Shown piece by piece: positions 10,346 to 22,110 of a DNA stretch of 64,000 bases. The notes beneath the pieces were generated by a model. The model did no database searches and had not been told where the DNA came from. It saw only the letters and a list, made by a program, of their open reading frames with translations. Each line of letters begins with the position of its first letter. Positions within the stretch are counted from its first letter, which is position 1. A program made the translations under genes and the position numbers. Source of the DNA: Chrysoperla carnea (Eukaryota; Arthropoda; Insecta; Neuroptera; Chrysopidae); contig NC_058341.1 in NCBI RefSeq assembly GCF_905475395.1, forward strand, positions 71,049,597 through 71,113,596, in the 5' to 3' direction.

Positions 10346-10375
10346 ATACCCACTAGTGACGTCATACGTGGGTAT
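10346..10375. promoter_or_regulatory. Palindrome with a consensus CRE octamer
   Basis: An 8-bp inverted repeat 'atacccac...gtgggtat' surrounds a perfect TGACGTCA at 10357-10364. No gene start is identified nearby, so a regulatory role is conjecture. Confidence 0.25.
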
Positions 10376-10399
10376 TTGCTAAAAGGAAATGAGCAACCG

Positions 10400-11090
10400 T
10401 TGAATGCAATCTTTGATTGCTTATAAATGTTTCGTTTTTTAATCAATTTTAATTTCACTTTCAAATTTTGTCATATTATCAAGCCTAGTTTCACTTTTTT
10501 ATGGGTAATATGGCCAATTCGCCATCGGGATTATCCTCTATCTATTTATAGGTAATATGTAAGTAATGTTATATTCGAAAGTTTAACTCACCAGTTTTTA
10601 TTTAGTGATTTAATACTAAAAGCACTGCGTTATGTAGGTTTTAATAGTGTTGTGAACTTAAATAAAACAAACATAATATAAAAGACATTTTAATTTCCGG
10701 GTTTGGTTTTGTTTGTTTTAAGAAAAGATAAAACAACAAATAAGAGTAAGTAAGTAAAAAGCGGTTAGTTTGTTATGTTTGTGTTTGTTAAAAAATATAT
10801 TTAATAATAAACAATATATTTATTGATTTCCTGGTTTTGAAATTGTCACGAATTTCTAATAAATTTTAAACGATTTTATTTTCAGTTTTAATTAATGAAA
10901 TTAGTACATACTATCAATCAAGGAGAGAAACAAGGCGGCCAGGATGAGAAAAGGAATCTATAGTTACTATAATGGGGTCTACACACAAATAACATACTGT
11001 ATGTACACTACAAGTAAGAAAGTACAAAAAATTAATTTAAAAAATAAAAAAAAACAGGATTTCGTTTAATAAAATCTGAAAAGATAAAAC
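10400..11090. other. AT-rich stretch without supported features
   Basis: Low-complexity AT-rich sequence. A 91-nt segment at 10923-11013 before 'gtaagaaag' is open in more than one frame and has no polypyrimidine tract, so it is not called as an exon. Confidence 0.5.
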
Positions 11091-11096
11091 AAGACT

Positions 11097-11200
11097 AGTA
11101 GTTTACATAGCGACTTAACAGTTCGGGCCCATAATTAGGAAAATTTCATCCGATCATAATTTTAGTCCCCGGCTGTTGAGTCGTTATGTGAACTACTGGA
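11097..11200. repeat. Short foldback (~100 bp)
   Basis: 'gtagtttacatagcgactta' is matched in inverted orientation by 'gagtcgttatgtgaactac' at 11180-11198, with a loop containing 'gttcgggcccataatt'. MITE-like size and shape. Confidence 0.6.
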
Positions 11201-11847
11201 TTTGTTTTTTTATTTTCAGTTTTTATTTATCGCAGTTGGATTTTTTTTATTTTATACTTTTTAGTTAGGATTTAACAATACTTCAATGATACCCCATTTA
11301 CCATAGTTCATCGATTTTCATTTTCAGTTTCATGTTTGTATGTTTGGTCTTTTATGGCGTTATTAAGACCAAACGCGCTAGCTGATTTGCATGATTCTTA
11401 TGTCAATCGATTTGTTAATATAATAACTACTCAATGATACCCCGCTTAACATAGTTCGTCGAATTTCATTTTTTTTCTTTTTCCAAAATGGCCCTCGGTT
11501 GGCCACCTTGTTGAATTTTCATTAATCCCATATCTTGATCTCTAGTGTATACATTTATAGACTGATAATAAACGCATAGCCACTCCTTTGCTTCGCGCAG
11601 TAGGGTAACAAAAATGAGCCTTAACTGAAAGTAACAGAGAACGTAGGAAAAACAAAAAATATAAAGGTTCCTTTAACAACCGAGGGACCATTTGAATGCC
11701 AAAAGTAACTTTGAAAGCGAATTTAGCATATTGACATATTTTACATAGCACAGGCAGGGAAACTGAGTTACAAATGACATTGAGACGCCAATTTTTATCG
11801 GGTAGATCAATCTTGAACGAAAGCTAATATCTCTAATATATTATAGA

Positions 11848-11961
11848 GAAGCTTTGGACGTCGAAAAGCCAGACTACAGAATGGATGCAAGGGTCAAGCT
11901 CTTGATAATAAACGAGGCATATAAAAAAGGAATGGCAAACAACTTTAGACGGCCACAATGA
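11848..11961 (+). CDS. Short coding-like ORF, possibly a mobile-element remnant
   Basis: After an acceptor-like 'ctctaatatattatag' a 37-codon frame rich in charged residues (EALDVEKPDYRMDARVK..., then NEAYKKGMANNFRRPQ) runs to TGA. A second frame is open over most of it. The region downstream to 12130 also has short coding-like pieces interrupted by stops. It could be a decayed retroelement ORF or an exon. No domain recognised. Confidence 0.15.
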   Translation, partial: EALDVEKPDYRMDARVKLLIINEAYKKGMANNFRRPQ

Positions 11962-13117
11962 AAGTTCAAGAACCAATACAGGCGACTTTAATTTCTACTA
12001 TGTTCTAATGATATGAAGAATAGGTGATTAGCAGATGATAACTTCCATTAACGCGTCAAAGAAGGGCATCGAAGAAAAAAATTTCTCGGTTAAACAACGT
12101 GGAACCTTACGGATTGCAACAGAGCCTGCATACTTTGAGCGAGAAAATAAACAGCTAAAAGTATGCAAATATTAAAATACAATCAATACATTCATTATTA
12201 CCGGATAATTAAAGAAAACTGTGTAGTCGGGATTAATTTACACAAGTGAAAAATTACAAACAACTATTTCCGTAGGCTGTGTAACAAGCGGGCAAAGATA
12301 AATAAACACAATTTCCTAAAGGACCTGTAGAAACAGTAACAAATATAGGGGTCAAAATCCTTCAAGCCACTATTTAGAACACTGTGTTATGGGCTTTGTA
12401 GCAATTGTAGTATTACAATAGACCACGGGTCTCCGAATAGAAGTTCGTTTTTAGATAGACCAAACTGTTAAATCTCACATAATTAACGAAGGTCGTTATT
12501 ACATGTATGTAATTTAGTGTTTTGAGCTCAGAGTTTAGTCAACATAATCGTTAAAAAGTTGTTACCTCGTACGGCGATATTTAAATAGCAATGTAAAAAT
12601 TAAATATATCAATAAGCTATAAAAAATACCAACAGTAATAGTCTGGAGACTGGGAAATCAGTCTAGTTAACCAGTTCAATGTTGGATTCGGAATGATGTC
12701 TAGAAAAATGTGCCAGAAGTGTTTTTCACCACATAAAAAATTGCAAAAGTTGTAAACAATTAAAGATGAAAAAAAGGTATTTCGTTTTTCGCCAATATTT
12801 CATAAAATATTAAAATTAGAGATATTTTAAGAAGATTCTTTAAAAAGATTCTTAAATGGGAGGAAATTTCCAACAAAAAACTCCTCCTTCTGGAAGTCTA
12901 TCTCCATTATTATTAATTTTAATTTAACGCTGAAAATGGGTCTTTTTGCGTCATTTTTAGATTGATGGTATATCGTCAAAAACGAGTATCTCACACTAAA
13001 TGATTTTTGTAAGAATTAAATATTATTTTTAAAATTTTGTCTATTGTGAACACTCTAAATAATTTATTATCGTTGTAAATTTATGTTAAATTTAATTAAA
13101 GAGAATTGAAAAAAATA

Positions 13118-13189
13118 CACTCGAACCAGGACTCGAACCCGGACTTCTTTGATTCATGTCAAGCGCCCTACCAATTAGGCTATTCGAGT
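13118..13189 (-). tRNA. tRNA-like sequence, probable tRNA pseudogene
   Basis: 72 nt on the minus strand with a perfect 7-bp acceptor stem (ACTCGAA/TTCGAGT), a 4-bp D stem (GCCT/GGGC, one wobble) and a T arm CCGGG-TTCGAGT-CCTGG whose B box GGTTCGAGTCC fits the consensus. A seven-T pol III terminator lies a few bases downstream. The anticodon arm is defective: with a 7-nt loop the inner two pairs fail and position 33 is A instead of U. That makes it a pseudogene or the head of a tRNA-derived repeat, not an assignable isoacceptor. Confidence 0.6.
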
Positions 13190-13384
13190 TCTAGACACGA
13201 ATGCAATTTTTTCAACTCAATGAATTTTTTACTTTGTTTATCCACTTTATTTATTATTATTACTTATTATTGTTGTTCACATTTTATTTATGTTAAATTT
13301 CTTATGTTTATTCAAAAAACTTTCGATTTTATTGTAAACTAAAAAAAATGTTTAAACAATTGGCGTAAATTTTTTTAACTCTTG

Positions 13385-13725
13385 TATTTTGCCGGCCCTT
13401 ACGTACGGAACTCAGACTTTAACATTGGCTCAGAAACACCATAAAAATTGAGGTCCTGTCAGGGAACAATGGAGCGGAGTATATTAAAAATTAAAAAGAT
13501 GCTTAAAATTAGAAGCTCCAAGATCAGAGAAAAATCAAAGGTTACTGTTATGCTCCAATTAAAAAACTAAAGTGCTTTTGGGCAAACGAACGCTGGATGG
13601 GGCGTAGCACTGCATGGGCACCATATGACAATAAGCGAAGGACAGATCATTCAATTAAAAAGTGGAGGGATGATATTGTACAGTTTGCGAGACATCAATG
13701 GATCAGATTTACATATTATTACTCG
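13385..13725 (+). pseudogene. RTE-type LINE reverse transcriptase C-terminal fragment
   Basis: Frameshifted plus-strand remnant of the region downstream of the RT domain in RTE-like non-LTR retrotransposons. Recognisable pieces are LTYGTQTLTLAQKH (cf. 'LTYG.ETWTLT'), MERSIL, WAPYDNKRRTDHSIKKW and WRDDIVQFARHQW. There are stops and frame changes throughout. No catalytic domain is present. It lies upstream of the RT piece at 14566-15312, so the two are not parts of one collinear element. Confidence 0.75.
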
Positions 13726-14565
13726 CGCAAGTTTTTCCTTATTCCTTTATCAAATTCCATGATTTTTCAAGCTTATTACGTCTAGGTTTGACCAAATACA
13801 TACTCACGGACTAAAAATGTGCCGCTTAGGTCAAAACACGCTGGACAAATAATTTGAAGGAAAAAATATTATAATTTTCAGTTATAAATTTATTAGGCAA
13901 ATATGTTAGTTTTTACAGATGCTCTTCTAATACTCTAGACATATAATAACTATTTTTAATACATGCTCTCCTAATATAAATATAAGAACTATTGACTTTT
14001 TTCACCTTTTCTACGAAATTTGTTGTTTGTTATTTTTAGAAATGGGTACAGGGTATTTACGGGTTACAGTTACTACGACAGCTTAATTCCTCACGGGTTG
14101 AGCTAGTTATTGTTATTATAGTAAAATGTACACTTACTCAAGAGATCTTTTAATTCCCAATTTTAATTCCTGAACTATACAAAAGATTATGAACTTTTCT
14201 AAGAAGTAAACGGGATAAAATCCTCTTAATTATTCTAATAGATGTTTTTAACTTAGCAACAAAATCAAAGATTTCAAGTATCTTTTTTCCCAAGCAGAAA
14301 GTATAAAATGTACACTCATTTATCTAGTACCTAGTTTGTTTGTTTTCTTTAACTTTCAAGAGTTTCGTATTCTTCAATAACCAACTTAAAATGTACAACA
14401 TTAGTGTTGGGTTGCGCAAAAAGTCTGACCAAATAATTTAATTTAATTTGTAAAGTAATACTTTTTCCAGTAATTATTTTCCTTCTTTTTTTAAACGATA
14501 AAAAACAGAATAAAATTTTTTAATGACCTCTAATACCCAAATATATCGACATAAATAAAATTTAT

Positions 14566-15312
14566 GCTCAAAGTGCGTCTCAAGTGAATTTTGATAAACT
14601 GGGACTAATATTTCCGACACGACGCGTAGTTAAACAAGGAGATCCTTTATCTCCGAAACTTTTCAACGCCGTATTGAAATTATTCAAGTGTAACTGAAAA
14701 AAATGCGAGCTTAAAATCAATGGAGTTAATCTTTCACGTCTCTGTTTTGTCGATGACATTGTTCGGATTTCTGATAATATACAAGAATTGCAAATGATGA
14801 AAAATACATTAAATTTTCTTCAAATCAACATCGGGAAATATTAATTTATGTCAAACAATTGCATTCGATAGAAGAGCGAACATTGAATCGCACAGAGGAT
14901 ATCTTCGGCGTGGAAGAAATATTGGTCTCTGTGATATAGTAGTTTAACAAATATTATCACACGTCGCCAGCGCGTGCTCAGAGCCACAACCAAAATAAAA
15001 GATGTGAAAGTTTGAATTAAAAAGCAAAAAGTGAATTGGACTGGGCACGTGATGCGCAGGACTGACGATCAGTGGACAACGAGAACACTTTTTTTTTTGG
15101 ATGTTGTATGATGGGACAAGCTGGAAAGGCAGACCAGGGCAAAGATGGGTAGATGATATTTAATAGTTTGCTGGTAGTTGTTACTCAAGTATTGCGAAAG
15201 ATAGTGACATAGTATTGCGAAAGACAATGTTCTATATTTTAGATAGAACAAAGTGGCACTCTTTGGAGAAGGCCTTTGTTCAGCAAGTGGGCTAAGTGGG
15301 TTTATCATTAAT
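14566..15312 (+). pseudogene. RTE-type LINE reverse transcriptase, internally deleted
   Basis: The plus strand encodes RT motifs in one frame with a few stops: NKIYAQSASQVNFDKLG, the motif VKQGDPLSPKLFNAVL, and a catalytic-site motif FVDDIVRISDN (canonical FADD with A to V). After about 14870 the frame breaks. Sequence between RT and the C-terminal region is missing, and the end shows NWTGHVMRRTDDQWTTRT and a HSLEKAFVQQVG-like tail in shifting frames. The endonuclease domain is absent, consistent with 5' truncation. Inactive. Confidence 0.85.
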
Positions 15313-15440
15313 GTCCGAACATGAAGTTTTCAAGATTTTTTTTTTATGTGTTTTATTTAAGAACAATGAATCTAATACATTTCAATAAATAAATTACTTA
15401 GCAAATTAAAGCAGATGAAAATAGGATTAATAATTAAGTA

Positions 15441-16205
15441 TATATGTTACAGGAAAAGTCAATTTTTAGTAGGAATTGACTCTTCCTAGGCAAAGTAAAC
15501 TCGTACTAAAAGCATCAGTAACAGTTGATTGAAAATTGGTAAACACACTTTTCCTAGGAAGAGTTAACTATGCCTGCTATGGTTTAGTAATAGTTGATGA
15601 AAGTAAATTAATTTAGTTTTAGTGTAATAAATATGTCATCTTCCTTGTTGTAACAAATGATAATCTACATTTCTATAAGTTTTTTTTACGGTAATGATAT
15701 ACGGACATTATTGTGATTTTAGCGTGAGTCACGCTCATATAATTTGGAATAGTTAATTAGCGTGAATATAATATCGTGCAAGCTTTTTTTGACGAAAAAT
15801 TTAGTTTTATCCTGTGATTGCGTTCATTTATTAATCTACGTGTTGGCCATGCCTTTAATGGGGTCGAGTTAGGACGGGTTTTTTTGTTTAACCCTGTGAT
15901 TATTTTGTTTAACGTTAACACACTGAGTCTCAGAAAATCTGAGAAAAGCTCAAAAACCTTAGATAATAATCTGTTCACGCTTATCATATACTCCAAGTTA
16001 TGTTAACGTGAGACTCACGCTAAAAACATAACCTCACCTTTTTTTATTTTTATTTACAAGTTTTGCCTTTCTTATTTGTTTTTTATTAGATGATAAACCG
16101 TTTCATTGCAAAAAGTCAACTGTTACTATCTCAAGACAGTGAGAGTATTGTTACCCTAAAAAGAGTCAACTCTTAATGAAGGATCAACTTTTCTTGTAAC
16201 ATATA
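15441..16205. mobile_element. Non-autonomous TIR element, ~765 bp, TA-flanked
   Basis: The termini 'tatatgttacaggaaaag' and the complement of 'cttttcttgtaacatata' begin TIRs that extend about 100 bp with divergence ('aattgactcttcctagg' against 'agttgactctttttagg'). Each end has TA, as in the IS630/Tc1/mariner superfamily. No transposase is encoded. It contains the inverted-repeat element at 15717-16025. Confidence 0.8.
15717..16025. mobile_element. Nested foldback inside the 15441-16205 element
   Basis: The ends 'ttttagcgtgagtcacgct' and complement 'ttttagcgtgagtctcacg' start inverted arms of about 55 bp that include 'gcgtgaata' against 'gcgtgaaca'. Overlapping open frames on both strands in its centre (62 and 79 codons) are mirror shadows without domains. 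It is either a later insertion or the inner part of a compound TIR. Confidence 0.65.
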
Positions 16206-16529
16206 CAGTTAATTGTCAGGATTGAACGATTGATTAATTGATAAAACTAGTTAATTTAAGTGTAACGTAATCTTCCTAACGTTGTAATTATAAATTATAC
16301 ACATACGGGAAAATTTGAGTCTACAAGCCATTGATGTGAGGAAAGTTATATTAGTTAAGTTTAAGTAGTTTCTTTACGTATTATCTGAGATCTATTTTGT
16401 TGATCTTATAGAAACACATTCTTGAACTTAAAACTCTTAAAAATTTTTAGACATGTTTTTTCGGCACCTCTTTCTATTGCTAGACCTCACAGAGCATTAT
16501 TTTATTTCTTTCATCTTGCATCTTTTAAA

Positions 16530-16786
16530 CTGTTGGAGATAGAACGAAAGTTTAAATGTAAAAAATGTTCCTTATTTAAAAAATAAATAACTTTTGTTTG
16601 AAACATTTTTTCGTAAACACGATTAATCACGGCTTACCCTTAAGGGTGCAAATTAAGCGCAAATTGTATAGTATGTATTATATGGGAATATCGGTTTGTA
16701 CGTGTAATGTTACAGTGTAATCAACACTGTCTATACATCTTATTTCAACAATTTACTCAGTCAATTGTTTGTTTTCACTTGTTTAG
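16530..16786 (-). repeat. Family A repeat, 5' half
   Basis: Minus-strand copy running from the 5' terminus 'aaacaagtgaaaacaaaca' through 'gcgcaaattgtatagtatg' to 'aaacttt' and 'gttctatctccaac'. The 3' half is missing. Confidence 0.75.
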
Positions 16787-18157
16787 ATAAAAATAAGAAC
16801 TAAACAGCAGTAGTTATTTATATCGGCGTGTTCTTTATGATTTGAAATAAAATTCTACTTCAAGAGCGTATATCGCCAAAACGAAACGGCTTTTGGCGGA
16901 GCATGTTTAGCTAAGTGGACTTATTTTGAGCTAAGCTATATATCTAGAACGTTGTGAAGACCTTTTAAGGGCACCTTGTATAAATGACTTAATATCTCAA
17001 TCACGTGCTTGAATTATGATTGTTTATTTTCATGTTTAAAAATGAAAATTTCAAAAAAATTGTATATGTGATTTTGGCAGAATATTAAGAAACGAATCAG
17101 CTCTAATTGAAAGCTGAATCAGAATTGTTTAGTCCAGCACTACACGAAAAATTGTGAAAAGAATGTTAAGAGGTTCTATAACTGTTTGCTGATGAAAATA
17201 ATAATATGGACTTTGTGGCTCTTAATAACACAACCATAATATAATGCCAACATAACCATTGGAATGCAGTAGATACCTGGCCAGACACATACACAGGTAT
17301 ATGTGTATATAAAGAGTGACACGTAAGTGGATATACAGTTATATATGTATGAATTAGTTTCTATATTATTAATCGTCAATTATTATAAATGATTTTATTG
17401 TGTGAAGTGCAGAAAAATTTTGTATCTTTGGTGTTCGCACAAGAAACGCTATGCCAAATATAGCTCTAAGCAAAGTGTATATTTATATGGAGAATCACAC
17501 GTTGATCACGATGCTAAGTTTTCCCAGGCGTGAAACACTCTCAAAAAAGCCTCTTAAAAAGTAAATACCTCAACACGCAAGCTTTAAATGAAAAATTTTT
17601 CAAACAATACTCATAATACTCATAATATTTATTTTAAAAAAAAAAACGTTAATCGAAAAAATTGACCCGGTAATTATTGTTGTAATTACGAGTTGGTTGG
17701 GTTGAGTTTGTCGACTACAAGGAAGTTGGTTGGGTTCGAGGAAGTTTTCACGCACTATTATATAAATTTTTTGTCGGTCAAGTTTTTCCTTAATATATAA
17801 GAAACAACTCTACCATTCTTAAAAGGGTAATGGTTGAATTATTTAAAAAAGTCAGCCGTACCGTGATTTTTTTTTTGCAAATTTCCAAAACCTTTTTTTT
17901 TCATTGCAATTTATTCACAAAAACAAACGGTTTAAAATATTATCAATATGCATTACTTGTAATAACCTATATGTTTTGAGGATGTTCCTCCCACCGTCGG
18001 AATTTGTTATAGTACCTTCGTAATCGTCGTTCGATGTCCCACGCAAATTCATATATTGTCTAAACTTTCAAAAAGTATTTTCACAACATGTTCTGGTATT
18101 ATTACCCTATTGATAAAATAAGAACACACATTATCCACAAGGAAAGTATTTATAAAC

Positions 18158-18595
18158 TAGCTGACCCGGTAAACTTCGTTTCACCTACAATTTATTTTAA
18201 TTTTTGAGATAATTGATTTCTATTAACCTGCAGCTTCAATAATAGCTACACTATGGTTGGCTCCGCTTTACTTTCAACTTACAAACTTACAAACTTTAAT
18301 TCTATCTCTTGAAAAGATAGACGATCTTAACCTGACTCGGGTCTTCGACCCCCGGACCTTTATGTGCTGAACACAAACTTTATGTCCATCTTTTGGCCAA
18401 ATAGACGTTCTTCGACCTCGTATCTCGCTGTGCTCGCTTGCAGTTCAAATTCATTAATCTACTCGATAAGTGGGGCCAAACACAAACGTTACCAAATGTA
18501 ATAATTACAATAGAAATAGCGGTGTCCCATCCAAGTACTAACTGTGACAAATGTTGCTTAGCTTCAGTGAGCGAACGTGTAGTTCTTTTGAAGTG
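18158..18595 (-). mobile_element. 5S-rRNA-headed SINE-like repeat (SINE3 type)
   Basis: The minus-strand 5' end (18519-18590) is 5S rRNA-derived. The body continues through a G+C-rich section with 'gggggtcgaagacccg' and finishes with 'cgaagtttaccgggtcagct' at 18158. The reverse of that end, 'agctgacccggtaaacttcg', resembles a terminus seen widely in insect repeats. A 5S-derived head fused to an unrelated body is the architecture of SINE3 elements. No clear TSD was found and no second copy is present here, so mobility is inferred. Confidence 0.5.
18519..18590 (-). ncRNA. 5S rRNA-derived segment (pseudogene or SINE head)
   Basis: On the minus strand 'cactgaagctaagcaaca' and 'gttagtacttggatggg' followed by 'accgct' match the 5S rRNA core (CACTGAAGTTAAGCAAC...GGTTAGTACTTGGATGGGTGACCGC) in order and spacing. 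The box C region lacks the TG of GGGTGACC, and both 5S ends are missing, so it is not a functional 5S gene. Confidence 0.8.
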
Positions 18596-19804
18596 ATGCG
18601 CGTTAAACAATTGGTATTTTAATTATTTGTGGAGATATTACTTTTTGAATTCGACCTTTATGAAAATTATTCAGCTAATTGAAAACTCAATTCAACCAGG
18701 ATACGTTATTTATCAACTACTAATAATAAAAATAATAATACTTTTTAAAATTGTATACCCACTTCCACTCCACTCTGTACAAATGTAACCATGAATAACT
18801 AAAATTACTATCTTAAGTGTGTATCTCTATCTCTTGGTGCGGATGTGCTCTTTTTCTTTTCTTTTTCTTCTTCTCTATAATAATGTACACACATTTGTGG
18901 GTATTTTTTGTACTTCAAAAGGTACGAGAGATACACAGGAATTTCGTTTTTTTTTTGTTTGTTGTGGTTCTTGTATCAGATATATAAACGATTTATAAAT
19001 TTCTAAACTTTTAAATTATTCACAGATTAAATTTCATTCAAAAATAACACCGGAAATGGATTGTATTTATTATATAACAGACAAAAATTATCACTGTCCA
19101 AGCTAAAAATATTCTCTAGATTAAAAAAAAACTTCATTGAAATCTATTGTTCAAAACAAGCACTGTTCTTCCTTGTTTTACTTCCTCATAGCAACTAAAG
19201 AAATAATTGTAATCGTGAAAAAGTTGGTTATTAAGTTTTCTATGGAAATATTTATTACTAGCTTGATACCCGCCCGCTTCGCTGAGCTTAAAAGTAAAAA
19301 CTACCGAGTTATAGCCTCCACCTCCTTTGCTGTCACTCATTCCCCTTCAACAACACTCGAAATAGGGGTAATTAATATATAATAGGTGCAGATTTCAATT
19401 GTTTTGGAAATAGTCTTGATTTATTGACTGTATCAGAAAAGGTTGCCATGAATTGTATCTTAATTCAATCAAATTAAACATTGGACCTTGCATCAAATCA
19501 GATATTTTTGATTTTTTGCAATTTATGTAAAAGCAATTCTGAATCCAAGTTTTCGACCTCGAAAACAACCGGATGGATCATGTCGAAAAATAAGAAAAAC
19601 CTCGAAAAAATAACCTTATTTCACTTTGCCGATTCTGACCTGGAAGTACTGCTATTATATCAAAAACTGTTGGATTTATTTTTAAGGAAGGTTAAATTTG
19701 CAACAATTTGAGATCGATCCGATTTTCATAGGACCGATAGTTTCGGAGATATAGCTTTTGAAAGTTTGTCTATTTTTACAAATTAGACGATTTTTCGCGA
19801 AATT

Positions 19805-20045
19805 CCATCTTGTAAACTGTTAGAGATAGGTATTAAATTTTGTGTGTAACATTTTCTACAGAACTATAAAAGATAGGGATTTGAAAACTTGCAGGTAGAT
19901 TCAACTAGTCGTCTTTTGAAACAATTTGGAAAAAGAAAAAAATTCTGGAAAATTAATGATGCTTACGAAAAAATATTCCAAACCGAAATTGCTAATTTTT
20001 TTATTTCTATTTTTTTTACATTTAAACTTTTGTTCTGACTCTAAC
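19805..20045. repeat. Two inverted family A fragments
   Basis: Bases 19805-19912 match family A on the minus strand ('cttgtaaactgttagagata', 'gcaggtagattcaactag'). Bases 19952-20045 match it on the plus strand ('acgaaaaaatattcc', 'acatttaaacttttgttct'). Both are decayed. Confidence 0.55.
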
Positions 20046-20668
20046 GTATATGTATTATCAAAGATAATAACTGGGAACTCTAGAATTTTTCGAAATAAAT
20101 TTCCATTTTTGCCTCGATTTCCTAGACCAATTATATAAATACGTTCGACTACCAAGTAGTCAACACCAGTATCCATTAGCTATAAATAGCGTATGGAACT
20201 CATTGCTACGGAATTCTAAATACAAGGCTAAAATTATACAAGGGTTCTGGGGCGAAAGAAGAATGAAGGAGGGTTTAAATGGAATTTGAACGGCGAAGCA
20301 GGCAGATAAGGGTTACTATTTTATATATTTCTAGAATGAAAATTTTTAAAAGATATTAAAATGAAAAAAAAAATGTTGCTTTGATAAATACAATAGACAA
20401 CCAGATAAAAAAGTAACGGTATTTGTCTGTATAATAATTACAAAACAAAAGAAAATTTGTATAAATAATATTTTTTATTTTTTTAATTAGACATAACATA
20501 CCTTGGATATTATAAGCTAAACAACAATTTCCTGAATCTTACATATTTGTCGACTAATTACTAAATAAGACGAGATTCTATGACCTTTAAAATATTTTTC
20601 ACTACAATATATTAATATATCTTTATGGATGACTTAAAAAATGTTAAGTACCTATTATTTCGTCTAGG

Positions 20669-20977
20669 TATACAGAATGTTCGATTTACATAAATATCAC
20701 GCATATGACAGAGTAAATGCGTTAAGCAATACATCTAAGTAAGAGGTATTATAGATGTTTTATGAAATTACAAAAGTGGCGTGTATGGTGGCTTATATGT
20801 CGTAGTTCATCTATTCAACTAAGAAACTTCCACTCTCCAATCTTATCATGTGTTAACGCATATCGAAGCTTCAACACATGTATATAATACCTCTCACTTA
20901 AATGCATTGCTTGACGCATTTATTCTGTCATACTCGTGATATTTATACGCCTAGATGTAAATAGAACATTCTGTATA
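20669..20977. mobile_element. MITE, ~305 bp, TA TSD
   Basis: Perfect terminal 'tacagaatgttc' and its complement start inverted arms of about 100 bp ('atgacagagtaaatgcgtta', 'taagaggtatta'), each flanked by TA. Non-coding. The short size and TA duplication indicate a Tc1/mariner-superfamily MITE. Confidence 0.85.
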
Positions 20978-21030
20978 AGATATCTATCGAATGTAATAGC
21001 CTGGTTATATTGAAGTCATAAAATAAAGTA

Positions 21031-21256
21031 AATTTTGAAAACAAGAATATATATGCTCATCTGAAATAGTTATGATAAGTAAAATCGTTATTACAATGGG
21101 GGGATCTCTAAGATTCAAAAGTTTTTAAAACAGGGCGAAATAGAGGGGTCCCCGACTGTAATGACGATTTTACTTATCATAACAATTTCAGATGAACATA
21201 TATATTCTTGTTTTCAAAATTTTAAGAGCGTGATTTTGTAATCGTCAGAGTTTTCC
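21031..21256. mobile_element. MITE family X, copy 1
   Basis: Left arm 'aaaacaagaatatatatgct' through 'atgataagtaaaatcg' and the right arm complement flank a loop with 'ggggggatctctaag'. The right end reads 'gagcgtgattttgtaatcgt', as in copy 2 at 24181-24523. The left terminus is eroded. Confidence 0.8.
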
Positions 21257-21894
21257 ACTTCCCAGTGGAAAAGATAAAAAAATTTCATCATTCGAACTTT
21301 ATTATTGCCGGGGTAAAATTGTAAAATGATATTTCTCAGATTTTCTTTTTATTAATGATATTAGAGACACAACGCAACCTTGTCAAAAGCTAATACGTTA
21401 TCATGTTTTTTTTCTTTTCTTTTTATTATTAAAATTAAACTATTGCAAATCGCCTATTATTATTGTTACTTTTATTATATTATCGTTTTTATTTTTTTAT
21501 TTTTTTAACAATTTTTATTTCGGGGAGCTTCGAACCCTCCAGCGGGGGCTTCGCCCTCTGACGTTAAAAGTATACAAATGATAAGTGATAATAATGACAA
21601 TCATACAATTTTTCATTCGGTACAAAAAACTGTTTAACAGATTTTGCTCAAAATCTAATCAGGTCTAAGTTACGTAATTATGCGTTAAATGAAAACTATG
21701 GTCCCATATCAATGTCATCATTTGTTCTCGTGATACGCGAGGCGAAAATTGAATCCGAACATACATACATACAAACATCCTTTTAAAAATCATACTAGTC
21801 GACTCTAAAGGCCTTGAAACGTGGAGATTTGTCTAAATTTTCAATTTGCAAAATCGGACCCATTACAATAAGTATCCCACTGGTAAGTTAATAT

Positions 21895-22035
21895 GCCTAC
21901 TTTTGAAGTTATTTATTTATTTAAATAATGATAATTGATTTTGACTTATATATTAGTCCAACTTCATATTTAAAAAAAATCAAGCTTTGTATTTAAAAAT
22001 GCCTTGGTGCTCGTACATCCTTAACCATCCTTAAT
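21895..22035 (-). repeat. Family F fragment
   Basis: Complement of family F. 'atatgcctacttttgaagtt' and 'atttatttatttaaataat' are followed by the 'gccttggtgctcgtac' end that also occurs near 680 and, inverted, near 35115. Confidence 0.6.
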
Positions 22036-22110
22036 ACGCTCATTTTTCCACACATCATGTTTTCATAATTATCGTCATTAGTAGAATACTGCTTCGACTG
22101 CCACCACGAA

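Noticed and set aside
17967-18059. Minus-strand 93-nt segment reading TIYEFAWDIERRLRRYYNKF
   Set aside because: A second frame over the same bases is equally open, the donor is weak and no neighbouring exon fits.
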